In this document: piece by piece, positions 44,701-50,150 of the stretch
Position numbering within the stretch: the stretch's first letter is position 1
Layout: each line of letters opens with the position of its first letter
Source of the DNA: Stenotrophomonas sp. 610A2
GTDB lineage: Bacteria > Pseudomonadota > Gammaproteobacteria > Xanthomonadales > Xanthomonadaceae
Direction of reading: 5' to 3'
Assembly (NCBI RefSeq): GCF_030549615.1
Contig: NZ_CP130832.1
Coordinates: forward strand, 1,426,001 to 1,490,000
Length of the DNA: 64,000 nucleotides
Position numbers and translations under genes: made by a program
Notes under the pieces: model-generated
Told to the model about the DNA's origin: nothing
Seen by the model: the letters and a program-made list of their open reading frames with translations, nothing else
The model's database searches: none

Positions 44701-45796
44701 TACATTGATGGGTACGTTGAAGCTGGGGGCGACCACGGGCGATCTATTGGCAATCGCGTCCACGCCCGGGTATCTAGCCGAGATGACCGTTGCCTCCGCA
44801 GTGCAGGCATTGGCCATTGCCCGCTTTGGAATAGATTTTGATGCACTGGATGAGCAGCAGCGTAGGAGCGTTGCCGAGGATTTCATGCGCTTCGGTCAAG
44901 TTGGAGTCATGGAGAATCTGTCGCATGACGGCAACTCTGCTCCCATTGAACAGGTGGACCAGGAGCCTGCGGGTAGAGAGCCTGACTGGCAGACGAAGGT
45001 TGGAACGGCATTCTCTGATTTGATTGTCAGTGGCCAACGAGGTACCGAAAAGGCCGTCAATTGGTTGGGCGAGGACAACGCTACTGCGGCGGCGATGGCC
45101 GTGATGGTTGCATTGGGCGGGCCAGTGAAAACCGGTTTGGGTATGGCATTCAGTGCGTCACCGGCAGGTCAAGCTATTGAGGGCGTCAAAGAGCAAGTCA
45201 AGGATTGGCTGACGCCTATCAACGGAACTTACTTGTTTGGCGCGAACACTGCAGCGGCGCAGAATACTGTTCTCCCGGCTAGCGGTGCTGTAGCGGGAAC
45301 TACGGTTGAGTTGGGTTCCAGTTTACTTGGGGCCAGCATGGCTGCGAGCATCAAAGGAATTATTGGAATTTCTAAGGGGTTTGGGTCAAAAGTTGACGCG
45401 GCTGATAGCGCGCGCAATGAGCCTAGGGATGTTCTGGGTGGACCTCACTCTGAAACCACTAGGCCTTCCGGTGATGGATTGGACTCCCACCACTGTCCGG
45501 CCAAGGCTTGCTATGCAGATGCACCGTTGAGTAGCGAGAAGGGGCCTGCAATTAAGATGGATCCTGCAGATCACCGTAGAACCACGAGCTATGGCTCTGG
45601 AGACGACGCAATTGCATACAGGGCCGCGCAACGGAAGCTGTTGGAGCAAGGGCGTCTGAGGGAGGCTATCCAAATGGATATTGATGATATTAGAATGAAA
45701 TTCGGGGGTAAGTATAATGACGGTATAAAGCAGATGCTTGAGTATGCCGAAACGTTGGATTCGAAGGATTTTATTCCAAAGGCTGGTGGTAAATGA
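32738..45796 (+). CDS. Giant TpsA exoprotein, CdiA/filamentous-haemagglutinin type with variable C-terminal toxin
   Basis: 4352 residues. Residues 1-30 are an extended signal region (MNRIYRLVYNRTLGVWQVAS), with a hydrophobic core and cleavage near VTA (about 62). The TPS haemagglutination domain follows, with NPSGI at 183-187. A Gly/Asn linker spans about 427-475. FHA-1 beta-helix repeats run about 475-2300, including 444-residue super-repeats. A non-repetitive region at about 2300-2890 contains the CdiA-like RLGDGFYEQKLVREQI (receptor-binding/YP position). FHA-2 repeats span about 2890-3690. A Gly/Ala-rich pretoxin region spans about 3780-4220. A distinct tip from about 4222 has D4249-S-H-H-C-P and D4278-H4279, possibly a His-Me-finger nuclease (inference). 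AAAGGAAG precedes ATG at 32738. The stop overlaps the immunity gene (ATGA). Confidence 0.93.
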   Translation: MNRIYRLVYNRTLGVWQVASELVKAARGGRSSSAGLSMAALHPVSFGLWLALGWVGLAQPVTAQQAPGAQAGRIIADPSAPERQRPTVVTSANGTPQVNITTPSAGGVSRNTYSQFDVGSEGAILNNSRGNVQTQLGGWVQGNPWLGKGTARVILNEVNSANPSQLHGYVEVAGDRAQVVIANPSGISVDGGGFLNASRVTLTTGTAIVNGGVLDGYRVDGGAVRISGAGLDASEADYTDIISRSLEVNANIWAKQLQASLGSNVVSADHSQVSAQETNGSAPMFALDVGALGGMYANKIWLVGNEHGVGMRNAGKIGAQAGELVVTAEGLLENSGTLHSQDNARISSQAGIANSGTISAANEAKLSTAAQLDNSGGIINARRVEANAQSLRNHGGSIEQTGSQSLLIAAGGLSNRADGQIGSVEVAGAGNGNGNGSGTGGGNTGGENGAGNGNGGTEGGTGSGTGNGNGATPLAAGALNIAQSLDNDAGQINALGSLQLAVSSGLDNSGGKLGVDGLQVNGGDLLNVAGTLRVQGKATVDVTTIDNAKGTWSVSGTFALNALSLLNQGGSIEQAAKQAATWTVRGLVDNSAGTFHSNAQSLTLVFGDLINRDGTFSHAGSQGLTLHTGALDGQAGVITTAGALSLSATNVDHRDAVLQAQQLSVDATNFNNRGGTVVATGQQGNRITVQGTLDNSSAGTIASNGDLSLKAATLGNAGGTVQNAGTGTLDIDADRLDGQGGTLLSNGTLNISGRDTDLSKGSTSAQRISITSQNLSTAGGQLSATGNEALRLNVGNRLDNNGGSIGSNGAINLVAGSLLNQQGKLIAVGNAETTLQISGTLDNNGGAISSNGNLHVQAGQVSNIDGTLLAAEDTDLLLQVDGELGNSGGGRIAAGGELTLQADVLDNKGGAIEHAGNGLLDIAVNTLHGAGGKIIGNGDLALQGETLDLQGATTQAKRLQVQAGSLSTAGGSLVSTGKDVLQLQVRDMLNNDSGTIAANGALALAAGTVSNRGGTISAAGTDGSSVQVDAALDNSGGTIASNADTLTLGSGVLVNEDGTISHAGADALVLQTGQLDGQRGTIASAGGLTLTAAKVDHRDATLSATQLTVDARSFDNRGGTLVATGQHASTITVQDALDNGDAGTIASNGDLSLKAATLGNAGGTVQHAGSGTLSIDANTLNGQGGTLLGNGSLNITGQHTDLSKGTTSAQRISITTTDLSNAAGQLAATGTDALHLQVGNRLDNSGGSIGSNGAVELSASQFINNQGKLVAAGDGASTLKVGQLLDNTGGVLSSNGDLSVNAGQLNNAGGTVLTADEASLQLTVDGLLDNSSGGRVAAGGDLSVAADVLDNRTGTIEHAGEGTLDIAVNALHGAGGKIIGNGDLKLQGETLDLQGATTQAKRLQVTAGSLTTADGVLVSTGGDALQLKVRDLLNNDRGTIAANGALALEAGHLSNRGGTLSAAGSGDSVLQVDGELDNSDGTIASNAESLTLTSGSLVNEEGTVSHAGEGALVLQTGKLDGQRGTITSAGALQLTAGQVDHRDATLNAKQLTVNAAGFDNRGGTVLGTGQQLNSITVQGTLDNGNGGTIASNGDLSLKAATFGNAGGTVQHAGTGTLSIDATTLNGQGGTLLGNGALSITGQHTDLGNGTTSAQRISITTTDLNNAGGQLSATGSEALRLQVANRLDNSGGSIGSNGSFDVSAAAFINNKGNLQAAGSASNRLDVAGALDNRGGNILAAGDTRIDAGSVDNRGGTLHAAGDSQLVLAVDGLLDNSDKGTVSSGGDASINADTLNNAGGSIATGDALTVTTGNAIDNTAGLIQGGSSLQLASNGLLNSGGTLLGNSVSIDTRGHALDNRDGTLASLAGALDIRSGALDNSAGLIQSAAALSIDTAGQQLSNLNSGSAGGIVSAGTLDISSGSLDNRAGVVFAQGEAQVHAGAVDNTSGGSLVSAGGLLVQAQELANSGGEVKSGADATINLQGALDNNAGLIASSGSLQVTAATVDNRNTASTPTLGLQARNLQLTAHSLDNRQGQLIADNDARLQLTGQLNNSGGQVSTGNNLEMRADAVLNTGGTLVSGGNLQLDARHLSGDGKVWSQGDATLNLVEGFTNTDEVAANGKLTLNTQGALDNQGKLQGGGVEVHASSINNAANAEISSAGITHLVADGALVNRGLLDGVVNHLQAGQLDNVGSGRIYGDHVAIEAGSLNNRAEVLNGITAAATIAARERLDLGVQGVLSNSGQSLIFSDGNAAIGGALDANRLATGAAQKIDNLGSTIEVSGNLDIAALAVNNIRENVIVTQESSSSTAQLNQPSWWNNGSNNTNNIRNSSNYQAHEIYYLSPDDILEDTPHITPDGYVVHKAVIKVNARTTAYFFGSGALYGAKGERSRIDLADGTMTIYYTGRQDNQSNPDQVSNGADDPFAELTVLGPGAPAFSYVSDNLTYSNAYGTCTTNCVQLTAWHAYTDPDSILIYPNRYSSQNLSGNERYRLATHSIVQDVVQSAGPDAIIHAGGNMRIDTDALTNKYARIAAGGNLAIVGLNKAESSVENIALELYRTHSFKNVSVTFGGARHNWTNPDISEKTGQLGGQITAGGTLTVDVGDLSNLNDGRNPPNVQDGLEFGSVNTGGPAGGNLGPGAGQVQGPGASNGQSAGVAVGNGPKTVADSGDGGGVGTGRLQDVLGKIAAKVASDAPDAAQQGGQGGANIGGGASAVTGATAVKANGDDPALILAGTLDNTAPSASLFKVDANRGQHLVETDPRFADYRNWLSSDYLLTQMGFDPVHMQKRLGDGFYEQKLVREQIGELTGRRFLDGYASDEDQYRALLEAGATVASKWGLRPGIALTAEQMAQLTSDIVWLVEQTITLADGSTTTALVPQVFLRVQPGDLNDNGALLAGANVDLKLRGDFVNQGDVAGRKLVSIDAGNIRNLAGANINGEQVGLQARQDIDIIGSKVTATDALSVKAGGNVTVASTTRSWENGGSHAQSSTSIDRVAGLYVTSPSGIGALKVNAGGDVTLTGAQVINAGVSGATVLAAGGNLNLETIAQKQSLDLTTDSRNYVRNSQTTHVGSTVSGAGNVVLQAGNDVNLAAANVNAGNAIAMQAGRDINSSVAVDVSTVDTSYAGKKASGAVSASDETVRGTQITAGGDIALQAGRDVTLQATSVASDEGGIGVSAGRDVNLTAAQEQHDLTIDEQRKKKGFLKSKTTTTHDEWHDSIAVTSTLSGETVTVAAGRDLTSQGAQIAGTGDVLLAAGRDVVLDVAQNSHTEVHDKTVTKSGLFSGGGVGFTIGKQRTDTTADIEEKTRTGSLIGSTDGRVDIAAGRDVTITGSDVLSRDGIGIIGQNVTIQAAEDSTSVTETQKFKQTGINVSLKGGAVDTALAVKNSVERASEAKDDRLSALHAAKAGQTLFSSGGAGLSSLKGMGDQIGQAKADVANEKQTAGGLSLRVGIGASKSSSSTEYTATTSSGSRIASEGDVVIQATGDGQGNGGDLKIIGSKVEGDNVALAAANDLILKSQQETRQQIERNKSSSGEIGITIGSEAGFGVYVAASAAKGKGDGSGTTHAETTIDAANTLTMISGRDMTLEGAQAKGNTVIANVGRDLTMISQQDSNDYKRKDVSAGIDVAVGTGGASVSANYNQSKIDSTYTSVKEQTGIQAGEGGFDINVGGHTQLTGAAIASTADPSRNHLSTGSLSVEDLKNEAAYKASSVGISVSGSTSGGMNAPAPSVGIPQSEKASSVTRGDIAAGTVEVRNGDTTALDGLSRDTNALQQDGLKEIFDQQKVQERLEMGQVAGEVGFTAANDLISWRQDVAAEELRAARAEAGAAAESNDPEAISAAKQRLQIAQAEYGKWDEGGAMKRGTQVATGMLVAVVGGGDIGAAAMGVMANEVLLGKVSSFLNQKGIDSGTAGHDLAIALTGVAGSTVGGAIIGDAMSGVSAGTTAHNYGYYGYRDGGIKAERELNGILDEFAAANPDVSAEDLDGLKATLMGTLKLGATTGDLLAIASTPGYLAEMTVASAVQALAIARFGIDFDALDEQQRRSVAEDFMRFGQVGVMENLSHDGNSAPIEQVDQEPAGREPDWQTKVGTAFSDLIVSGQRGTEKAVNWLGEDNATAAAMAVMVALGGPVKTGLGMAFSASPAGQAIEGVKEQVKDWLTPINGTYLFGANTAAAQNTVLPASGAVAGTTVELGSSLLGASMAASIKGIIGISKGFGSKVDAADSARNEPRDVLGGPHSETTRPSGDGLDSHHCPAKACYADAPLSSEKGPAIKMDPADHRRTTSYGSGDDAIAYRAAQRKLLEQGRLREAIQMDIDDIRMKFGGKYNDGIKQMLEYAETLDSKDFIPKAGGK
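34500..37860 (+). repeat. Tandem 1332-bp (444-residue) super-repeats inside the exoprotein gene
   Basis: Matching codons of the AQRISIT motif fall at 35036, 36368 and 37700, exactly 1332 bases apart each time. GETLDLQGATTQAKRLQV recurs at 35570 and 36902, again 1332 apart. About two and a half in-frame units are present, nested within shorter FHA repeats. Confidence 0.9.
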
Positions 45797-46197
45797 ATGT
45801 TTTTTTTCGTGATGAGAACGCCAGTGGACCTGTTAATGATGGGATGAGTCGTTCCGAAGTAAGGCGGATTCTTGGAGGTTTTCAAGAGTTCTTGAAATCT
45901 AAATCATCCGGGGTCGTCGATGATTTCTCCGACACCGTGGCGCATGTTTACTACGATGAACGGGATCTTATAAAAGGGGTTGAGGTTTTTCGTGGTGGGA
46001 AGGTGGCTCTCTGTGGGGTTAATCCTTTTGACTCCACTGCTGAGGTTTTTTTTAAAATAATTCGCAATAAGGGGATGGAGGTCATTGAGTTCGCTCCTGC
46101 GGTTTTTGTTATAAGTGAATTGAGGGCGAGGCTGTACGTTCCGGATATTTTGGAAGATGGTAACGCTGAGATTGACTCTGTCTATCTGGAATTTTAG
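45793..46197 (+). CDS. Putative immunity protein for the exoprotein toxin
   Basis: 134 residues, no recognised family. Its ATG overlaps the exoprotein stop in ATGA, the usual junction of cdiA and cdiI. It is small, soluble and acidic (ENASGPVNDGMSRSEVRRIL, FSDTVAHVYYDERD, DILEDGNAEIDSVYLEF) and AT-richer than the housekeeping genes around it, as immunity genes often are. The position makes it the expected antidote to the C-terminal domain ending at 45796. The function is inferred from context only. Confidence 0.75.
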   Translation: MNVFFRDENASGPVNDGMSRSEVRRILGGFQEFLKSKSSGVVDDFSDTVAHVYYDERDLIKGVEVFRGGKVALCGVNPFDSTAEVFFKIIRNKGMEVIEFAPAVFVISELRARLYVPDILEDGNAEIDSVYLEF

Positions 46198-46275
46198 TGG
46201 TGTGAGTTATTTTTCGGGGCGGGGTGGGGGCGATTCTGCGCCGCGAGCTGCATATGGATCGAAGAGCAATGGTAG

Positions 46276-46398
46276 ATTTTGTCCGAGAATGGGCTGACGG
46301 GACGCTGGGAAGTTCCCACCCAGGCTCAGGCAAATAGAGCAAAGAAGATGATGGACGAACTAGGCATTACGAATATCGAGATAAGGGTGGTGGAGTGA
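46276..46398 (+). pseudogene. Orphan toxin C-terminus remnant
   Basis: This frame is open from just after a TAG at 46273 to a TGA at 46396-46398 and has no plausible start codon for its upper part. It reads as a protein tail: GLTGRWEVP near the start, then TQAQANRAKKMMDELGIT and NIEIRVVE before the stop. The stop overlaps the ATG of the next small gene by one base (TGATG). That junction, plus position after the first immunity gene, is the layout of displaced 'orphan' cdiA-CT/cdiI modules. A second frame upstream (46202-46297, GGGDSAPRAAYGSKSNGRF) may be more of the same remnant, out of frame. Confidence 0.5.
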
Positions 46399-46652
46399 TG
46401 AGTTCGATTGACAAAGTTTTTGCTAATACCATTGCGGACTTGTGCGTTTTTTTGGAGTTTTCTGAAGAAAAAATTATCAACCCGGACGCTGCAATGCAGG
46501 CCATGGAGCAGATGTCAGCGAGCCTTCAGGAGCTTGATGAGGACGACCGTTTATGTTTGCTTCGAAACTTTCGATCCATCAGTGGGGACTATGGTGCGGG
46601 AACTGAGGAGTTTGTCGGGAGTCTAGGCGAGGCCCTTGGATTGGCCGAGTAG
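46398..46652 (+). CDS. Small acidic protein, putative orphan immunity protein
   Basis: 84 residues, mainly helical and acidic (SEEKIINPDAAMQAMEQMS, LQELDEDDRLCLLRNF, GTEEFVGSLGEALGLAE). There is no signal or membrane segment and no recognised family. It starts at ATG 46398, sharing a base with the stop of the upstream toxin-like tail, and GGTGGAG lies just before. Context suggests immunity to the lost toxin. The following 46653-46896 is gene-free as far as I can see, with stops in all frames. Confidence 0.6.
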   Translation: MSSIDKVFANTIADLCVFLEFSEEKIINPDAAMQAMEQMSASLQELDEDDRLCLLRNFRSISGDYGAGTEEFVGSLGEALGLAE

Positions 46653-46910
46653 AGTTATGACATTAAGCGACAGTCTCGAGAAAGCGCATTCCTTACCGCG
46701 AAGTAGTAACGGGAAAACTAGGGCTGGTTGAACTACCTTTAATTCTAGGATAGGGGTAGTCTGAGGACACTCCTATCAGGAGCAAGAGCAGGTTGATAGT
46801 GAATCTGCCCGTTGGCATGTTTAATTTGCATCTGGTGATCCTTTAGATTCTTGTGTGCGCTGCTGGCATTTCATTAGGCCGTTCGCTTTAATGGGTAAGG
46901 AGGTTGCGGC

Positions 46911-47012
46911 GTGTCGTATAGCAAGCAGAAGCTCAGAGCGCTGGCGGGGCTTTGTTGTTGCGCGATGCGGTCAGGCGGCGTCATTACTGAACCAGCAATG
47001 AGTCGTCCATGA
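46911..47012 (+). CDS. 33-codon ORF coupled to the next gene (leader or toxin remnant)
   Basis: GTG at 46911 has a perfect AAGGAGG at 46897-46903, spacing 7. The frame reads SYSKQKLRALAGLCCCAMRS and then GGVITEPAMSRP. It ends with TGA at 47010-47012, overlapping the ATG of the next gene (ATGA). It could be a leader peptide coupling translation, or the last codons of another displaced toxin with a fortuitous start. Codon evidence is too short to decide. Confidence 0.3.
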   Translation: MSYSKQKLRALAGLCCCAMRSGGVITEPAMSRP

Positions 47013-47407
47013 CAGTGTTGAGGCCCTTGTTTTTGTACAGGGAGCGAGGTTACTCGCAATTAGATGAGTCGTTACCAAGCATTCATGACAATATGTACTT
47101 CTTGTCTGAGGAGCTTGCTGATGGAATTTTGAATTATATGAAGAGAGGGGTTGTTATCTTGGAGTTTGTTAGCCCCGTGCCCGATCCTTTAGGGGGTGGT
47201 GATATGGTTAGGAATGTCATACTTTCAGATGGTATTTATGCTTGGGATGGGATAATCATGAATTGGATTGATAGATGTAGGGTTAAGCTGCCCGGGGAGT
47301 TTGTGCGGCATTATGAGGCAGTAAAAGATCGTGATCTTCCGGTATCGGAGCAGGATGCTGAGCGCCTGTTTGACGAGTTTCGATCCGCTCCCAGGGTCTA
47401 TGTTTAG
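47009..47407 (+). CDS. Putative orphan immunity protein
   Basis: 132 residues, AT-rich coding (the line 47101-47160 has only 23 G+C in 60). No named family was recognised. Features: SIHDNMYFLSEELADGILNYMKRG, VVILEFVSPVPDPLGGGDMVRN and a tryptophan pair in AWDGIIMNWIDRCR, with an acidic C-terminal SEQDAERLFDEF. It is soluble with no signal. The ATGA overlap with the ORF before it and its place in a row of small genes behind a CdiA-like gene suggest an immunity role (inference). Confidence 0.6.
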   Translation: MTVLRPLFLYRERGYSQLDESLPSIHDNMYFLSEELADGILNYMKRGVVILEFVSPVPDPLGGGDMVRNVILSDGIYAWDGIIMNWIDRCRVKLPGEFVRHYEAVKDRDLPVSEQDAERLFDEFRSAPRVYV

Positions 47408-47525
47408 TTGTTGGTGGGCGCTTCGACTATTAACGCGTTGGAACGTAGTCTGCGCTTCGGATTCGGGTGTGCCGGTGAATGTTCTAGATTCGCGCTGTTT
47501 AGAACGAAGTTCGGGGATGGGTTGA

Positions 47526-47783
47526 GATCGGGTCACTCTTTATCGGATTTTTGATGGAGGTATTCGTAGTTCTGGAGGTGCTTTATTCCTCTGGCCTCTG
47601 ATTGCTGGGTTAATTGGAATTGCTGGGATATTCTGTAGTCGATGTTTTTGGAGAGTGAGGTCTTGGTGTGTCAACAAGGACGTTATTGATGTTCTACATA
47701 AAGGTGATTTTGCGGATATTCGTTGGGCTTGGCTGCTGTATCTCGCTATCCGGCTGCGTCATCAAGGAGATAGTGAGGAGTGA
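47526..47783 (+). pseudogene. Start-less open frame with a membrane segment
   Basis: 85 sense codons follow a TGA, with no ATG; they read RVTLYRIFDGGIRSSGG, then a hydrophobic FLWPLIAGLIGIAGIF, then VNKDVIDVLHKGDFADIR. It overlaps the start of the lipoprotein gene in another frame. It may be a gene fragment left by rearrangement, or chance. The remaining bases from 47408 to 47525 show nothing. Confidence 0.25.
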
Positions 47784-48285
47784 ACTGTCGTCCTACGACG
47801 AACCTAAGCAGGAGGGGGTGGCCCACCTCAGAGTCTCAGGCTCGCGCAACGTCAAGGTGTATCCGAACAGTGTCTGCGTAAGTCCTGATGTGCCGGGTAG
47901 CGGCTATCCTGCGGGTCCTCAAATGGGCGGGCAGCGCAAGCGTGATCTGCGCATGCCCAAGACGCCGGATACCCCCAAGCACTTCGTCGAGATGGCGGTA
48001 CGCCCAGGGCAACCTATCACGGCGGGATTCACGTTTTACTTTGAATCCCAGCGTCCGGCAGCTGGGCGTCCAGGCTCAGTGGAGCGCGCCTCGGCTGGTT
48101 GCTACCAAGCGCGAAGCTTTGTTCCGGAGCCCAGTCAGAACTACGAAATGCGTGCAAACTGGACGGGTCACGGCTGCAGCGTTGAAGTGACACAACTGTT
48201 TACACAAAGCGACGGTTCCGTGGCTCGCCGGTCTGTGCCCAGTGAGGCTGCAGGTTCGTGTTCTGCTGCGACGAAATACGATTGA
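47689..48285 (+). CDS. Predicted lipoprotein, unknown function
   Basis: 198 residues. The signal MFYIKVILRIFVGLGCCISL is followed by the lipobox LSGC with Cys23. The mature part is polar and has cysteines near the end (GHGCSVEVTQLFTQSDG, AAGSCSAATKYD). ATG at 47689 has AAGGA at 47676-47680 with spacing 8, better than the in-frame GTG at 47668. No family was recognised. As a lipoprotein behind a CDI-type locus it could be another immunity factor or simply a neighbour. Confidence 0.72.
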   Translation: MFYIKVILRIFVGLGCCISLSGCVIKEIVRSELSSYDEPKQEGVAHLRVSGSRNVKVYPNSVCVSPDVPGSGYPAGPQMGGQRKRDLRMPKTPDTPKHFVEMAVRPGQPITAGFTFYFESQRPAAGRPGSVERASAGCYQARSFVPEPSQNYEMRANWTGHGCSVEVTQLFTQSDGSVARRSVPSEAAGSCSAATKYD

Positions 48286-48319
48286 ATCGCGCCTATGAGC
48301 AGATTGCGGGCGGAGACAA

Positions 48320-48781
48320 ATGACGATTGAAAGCGATAGCTCGCGATTCTCCCCGTTGGTAGGCTGTTTGGGATACGCATTGCTCCCATACAGACCACTG
48401 GATAAGTTTGTCTTAAGTTTATTGGGAGAGGATGGGCCAGGTGGCGGAGATCCTGGCTGGTGGATAGTCTGGATTGGGGACGAAGTCGATGCAGTAGAGC
48501 CGGCTGCGTGGAAACGTTACATGCAGTCCAGTCGTGACTCTTTCGGTTGTTTTGAGGCATGGCTTGATGATGAGCCCGGTGTTTCTGGTCATTCCTGCGG
48601 TTATTACTCAAGGGAAGAGGTCTTCGCATGTGTCCGGGAACAGTTGGCTAGTTTCGAATCGTACTGGCCTGAACTGGCGGACGAAGCTAGGGCGCTTTCG
48701 GCGCGATTCGTTTGGCCACAAAAAGCCGTCAAAGCTTCGCGCTCGCGTTGGTCATTGATGCGATCTATTCGCGGTATTTGA
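48320..48781 (+). CDS. Hypothetical soluble protein
   Basis: 153 residues, rich in tryptophan (GGGDPGWWIVWIGDE, AAWKRYM, FEAWLDDEPG, FESYWPELADEARAL). GGAG lies about 6 bases before ATG at 48320. There is no signal peptide or recognised family. Size, acidity and position in the row after the exoprotein gene fit an immunity or accessory protein, but this is not demonstrable here. Bases 48782-48956 hold no gene. Confidence 0.6.
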   Translation: MTIESDSSRFSPLVGCLGYALLPYRPLDKFVLSLLGEDGPGGGDPGWWIVWIGDEVDAVEPAAWKRYMQSSRDSFGCFEAWLDDEPGVSGHSCGYYSREEVFACVREQLASFESYWPELADEARALSARFVWPQKAVKASRSRWSLMRSIRGI

Positions 48782-48956
48782 TGAGAGCTCCACGAATTTG
48801 ATGTGCGCGTGGATGCATCGCTTAGTCGCTCGATTCTCGTTAGTGCCGGAAGAGCAACAAGATCCACTCTCCGGCTGCGTGGATATGTTCAAAGAATGCA
48901 TGCGCTGTCCTCTGCCTGTCATAATCCAACCAAACTAAGGTCTCACGGAAGACACC

Positions 48957-49934
48957 ATGCACGTTTCTGATCTCGTAAGTCTGATTGGCGCCAAAGGTAG
49001 TGATCCGCAGCTCGTGGATTGGTTCGAGCAGCACGGAATCGGCAAGCCGCCGGTGTCCGTTACGGCAAATCAGGGCACCAAGAGCATCAAGGACAAGCGC
49101 CATGAGATGGAGCACTACTTCGGGTTCGACATCATCAACGACCGCTTCTATCCGCCGGTAGTCGGCCCTCGCGGTGGCTTGCTCTGCCACCTGCAATCTG
49201 TGTTGCTGTTCTCACGCAAGCCAAAGGGCAACGTCACGTTGCCGACTGGGTTCTGGGACGGTTTCGTGGGGCCGGATGCCGGCTTTGACGAGTGCATGAC
49301 GTTCTTCGATGGGAACGTGGACACGTATACCGATACGCAGCTGTTTCAGAAGCCGCTTGGTGACGATGTGGAGCTCAAGCTCTGGTTCTGCCCCAGAAAG
49401 CAGCGGGTGGAGACAATCCAGGTGAGCATCGTGCAGGATCGCCAGTTCATGGGGCACCACGAGTTTGATCAGCCCAATGCGCATAACACGGTGAAACCCG
49501 CGGCCACGCTCGTGGTCAAGTGGCTGTTCGACGGGCGCCATCTGCGGTTGTCTGACGAGATCTACGCCAATGGGCTGGCTGATGATCATGCCGGGATTCT
49601 GGAGTTCGTTCGCCAGCATCTGAATGGTCATGTATGGGCATCGCAACTCAATGACGATCAGGTGCTGCGGCAGGTACTGAGTCACACCCAGACCAGCAGG
49701 CCGCTGAAACTTTCGAATGGAGAGCCGCTGGAGCTGTTTGCGCAGACGCTATACCTGCGAGCCGCGGGTGCATGGGATGCGTATCAGGCGATCTACAACG
49801 ATGATTCCCTGGACGACTGGGCTGGCTCTGTTGACCGCTTTCGGGAATCGGTGGTGCTGGATGCGGGACAGCGACAGGACTTCGTCGGCATGCTGCATGA
49901 TGCTTATCGTCTGGTTGCAGCTGATAAGGCATAA
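48957..49934 (+). CDS. Hypothetical protein, 325 residues
   Basis: No family was recognised. It is soluble, with no signal or membrane segment. Stretches of note: IKDKRHEMEHYFGFDIINDRF, VVGPRGGLLCHLQSVLLFSR, FWDGFVGPDAGFDECMTFFDG, and a C-terminal helical part DDWAGSVDRFRESVVLDAGQR. GGAAG precedes ATG at 48957. GC content returns to the local norm, so it may mark the right edge of the variable CDI tail. Bases 49935-50150 hold no gene. Confidence 0.65.
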   Translation: MHVSDLVSLIGAKGSDPQLVDWFEQHGIGKPPVSVTANQGTKSIKDKRHEMEHYFGFDIINDRFYPPVVGPRGGLLCHLQSVLLFSRKPKGNVTLPTGFWDGFVGPDAGFDECMTFFDGNVDTYTDTQLFQKPLGDDVELKLWFCPRKQRVETIQVSIVQDRQFMGHHEFDQPNAHNTVKPAATLVVKWLFDGRHLRLSDEIYANGLADDHAGILEFVRQHLNGHVWASQLNDDQVLRQVLSHTQTSRPLKLSNGEPLELFAQTLYLRAAGAWDAYQAIYNDDSLDDWAGSVDRFRESVVLDAGQRQDFVGMLHDAYRLVAADKA

Positions 49935-50150
49935 AGCACTAAGGACTGGGTTTGAGCAAGGCTGGATTCTGCTACGGCAGGCCTCCGCTGTTGGCAGGGG
50001 AAACCCGGCTTTTGGCCGCAGGCTCTTTCAGCAGAGGAGTCGGTAGTCCTTGATTATCTTTTGAGCGGCAGCCCGCATTTCCTGTATGGAAAAATCCAAA
50101 GGCAGGGGGCTAGAATCGCCCAACGCGGGCCGGACGCCCGTTTGGGGCTG

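Noticed and set aside
46653..46896. Possible further toxin fragment
   Set aside because: All frames have stops every few codons and no recognisable motif; nothing supports a gene.
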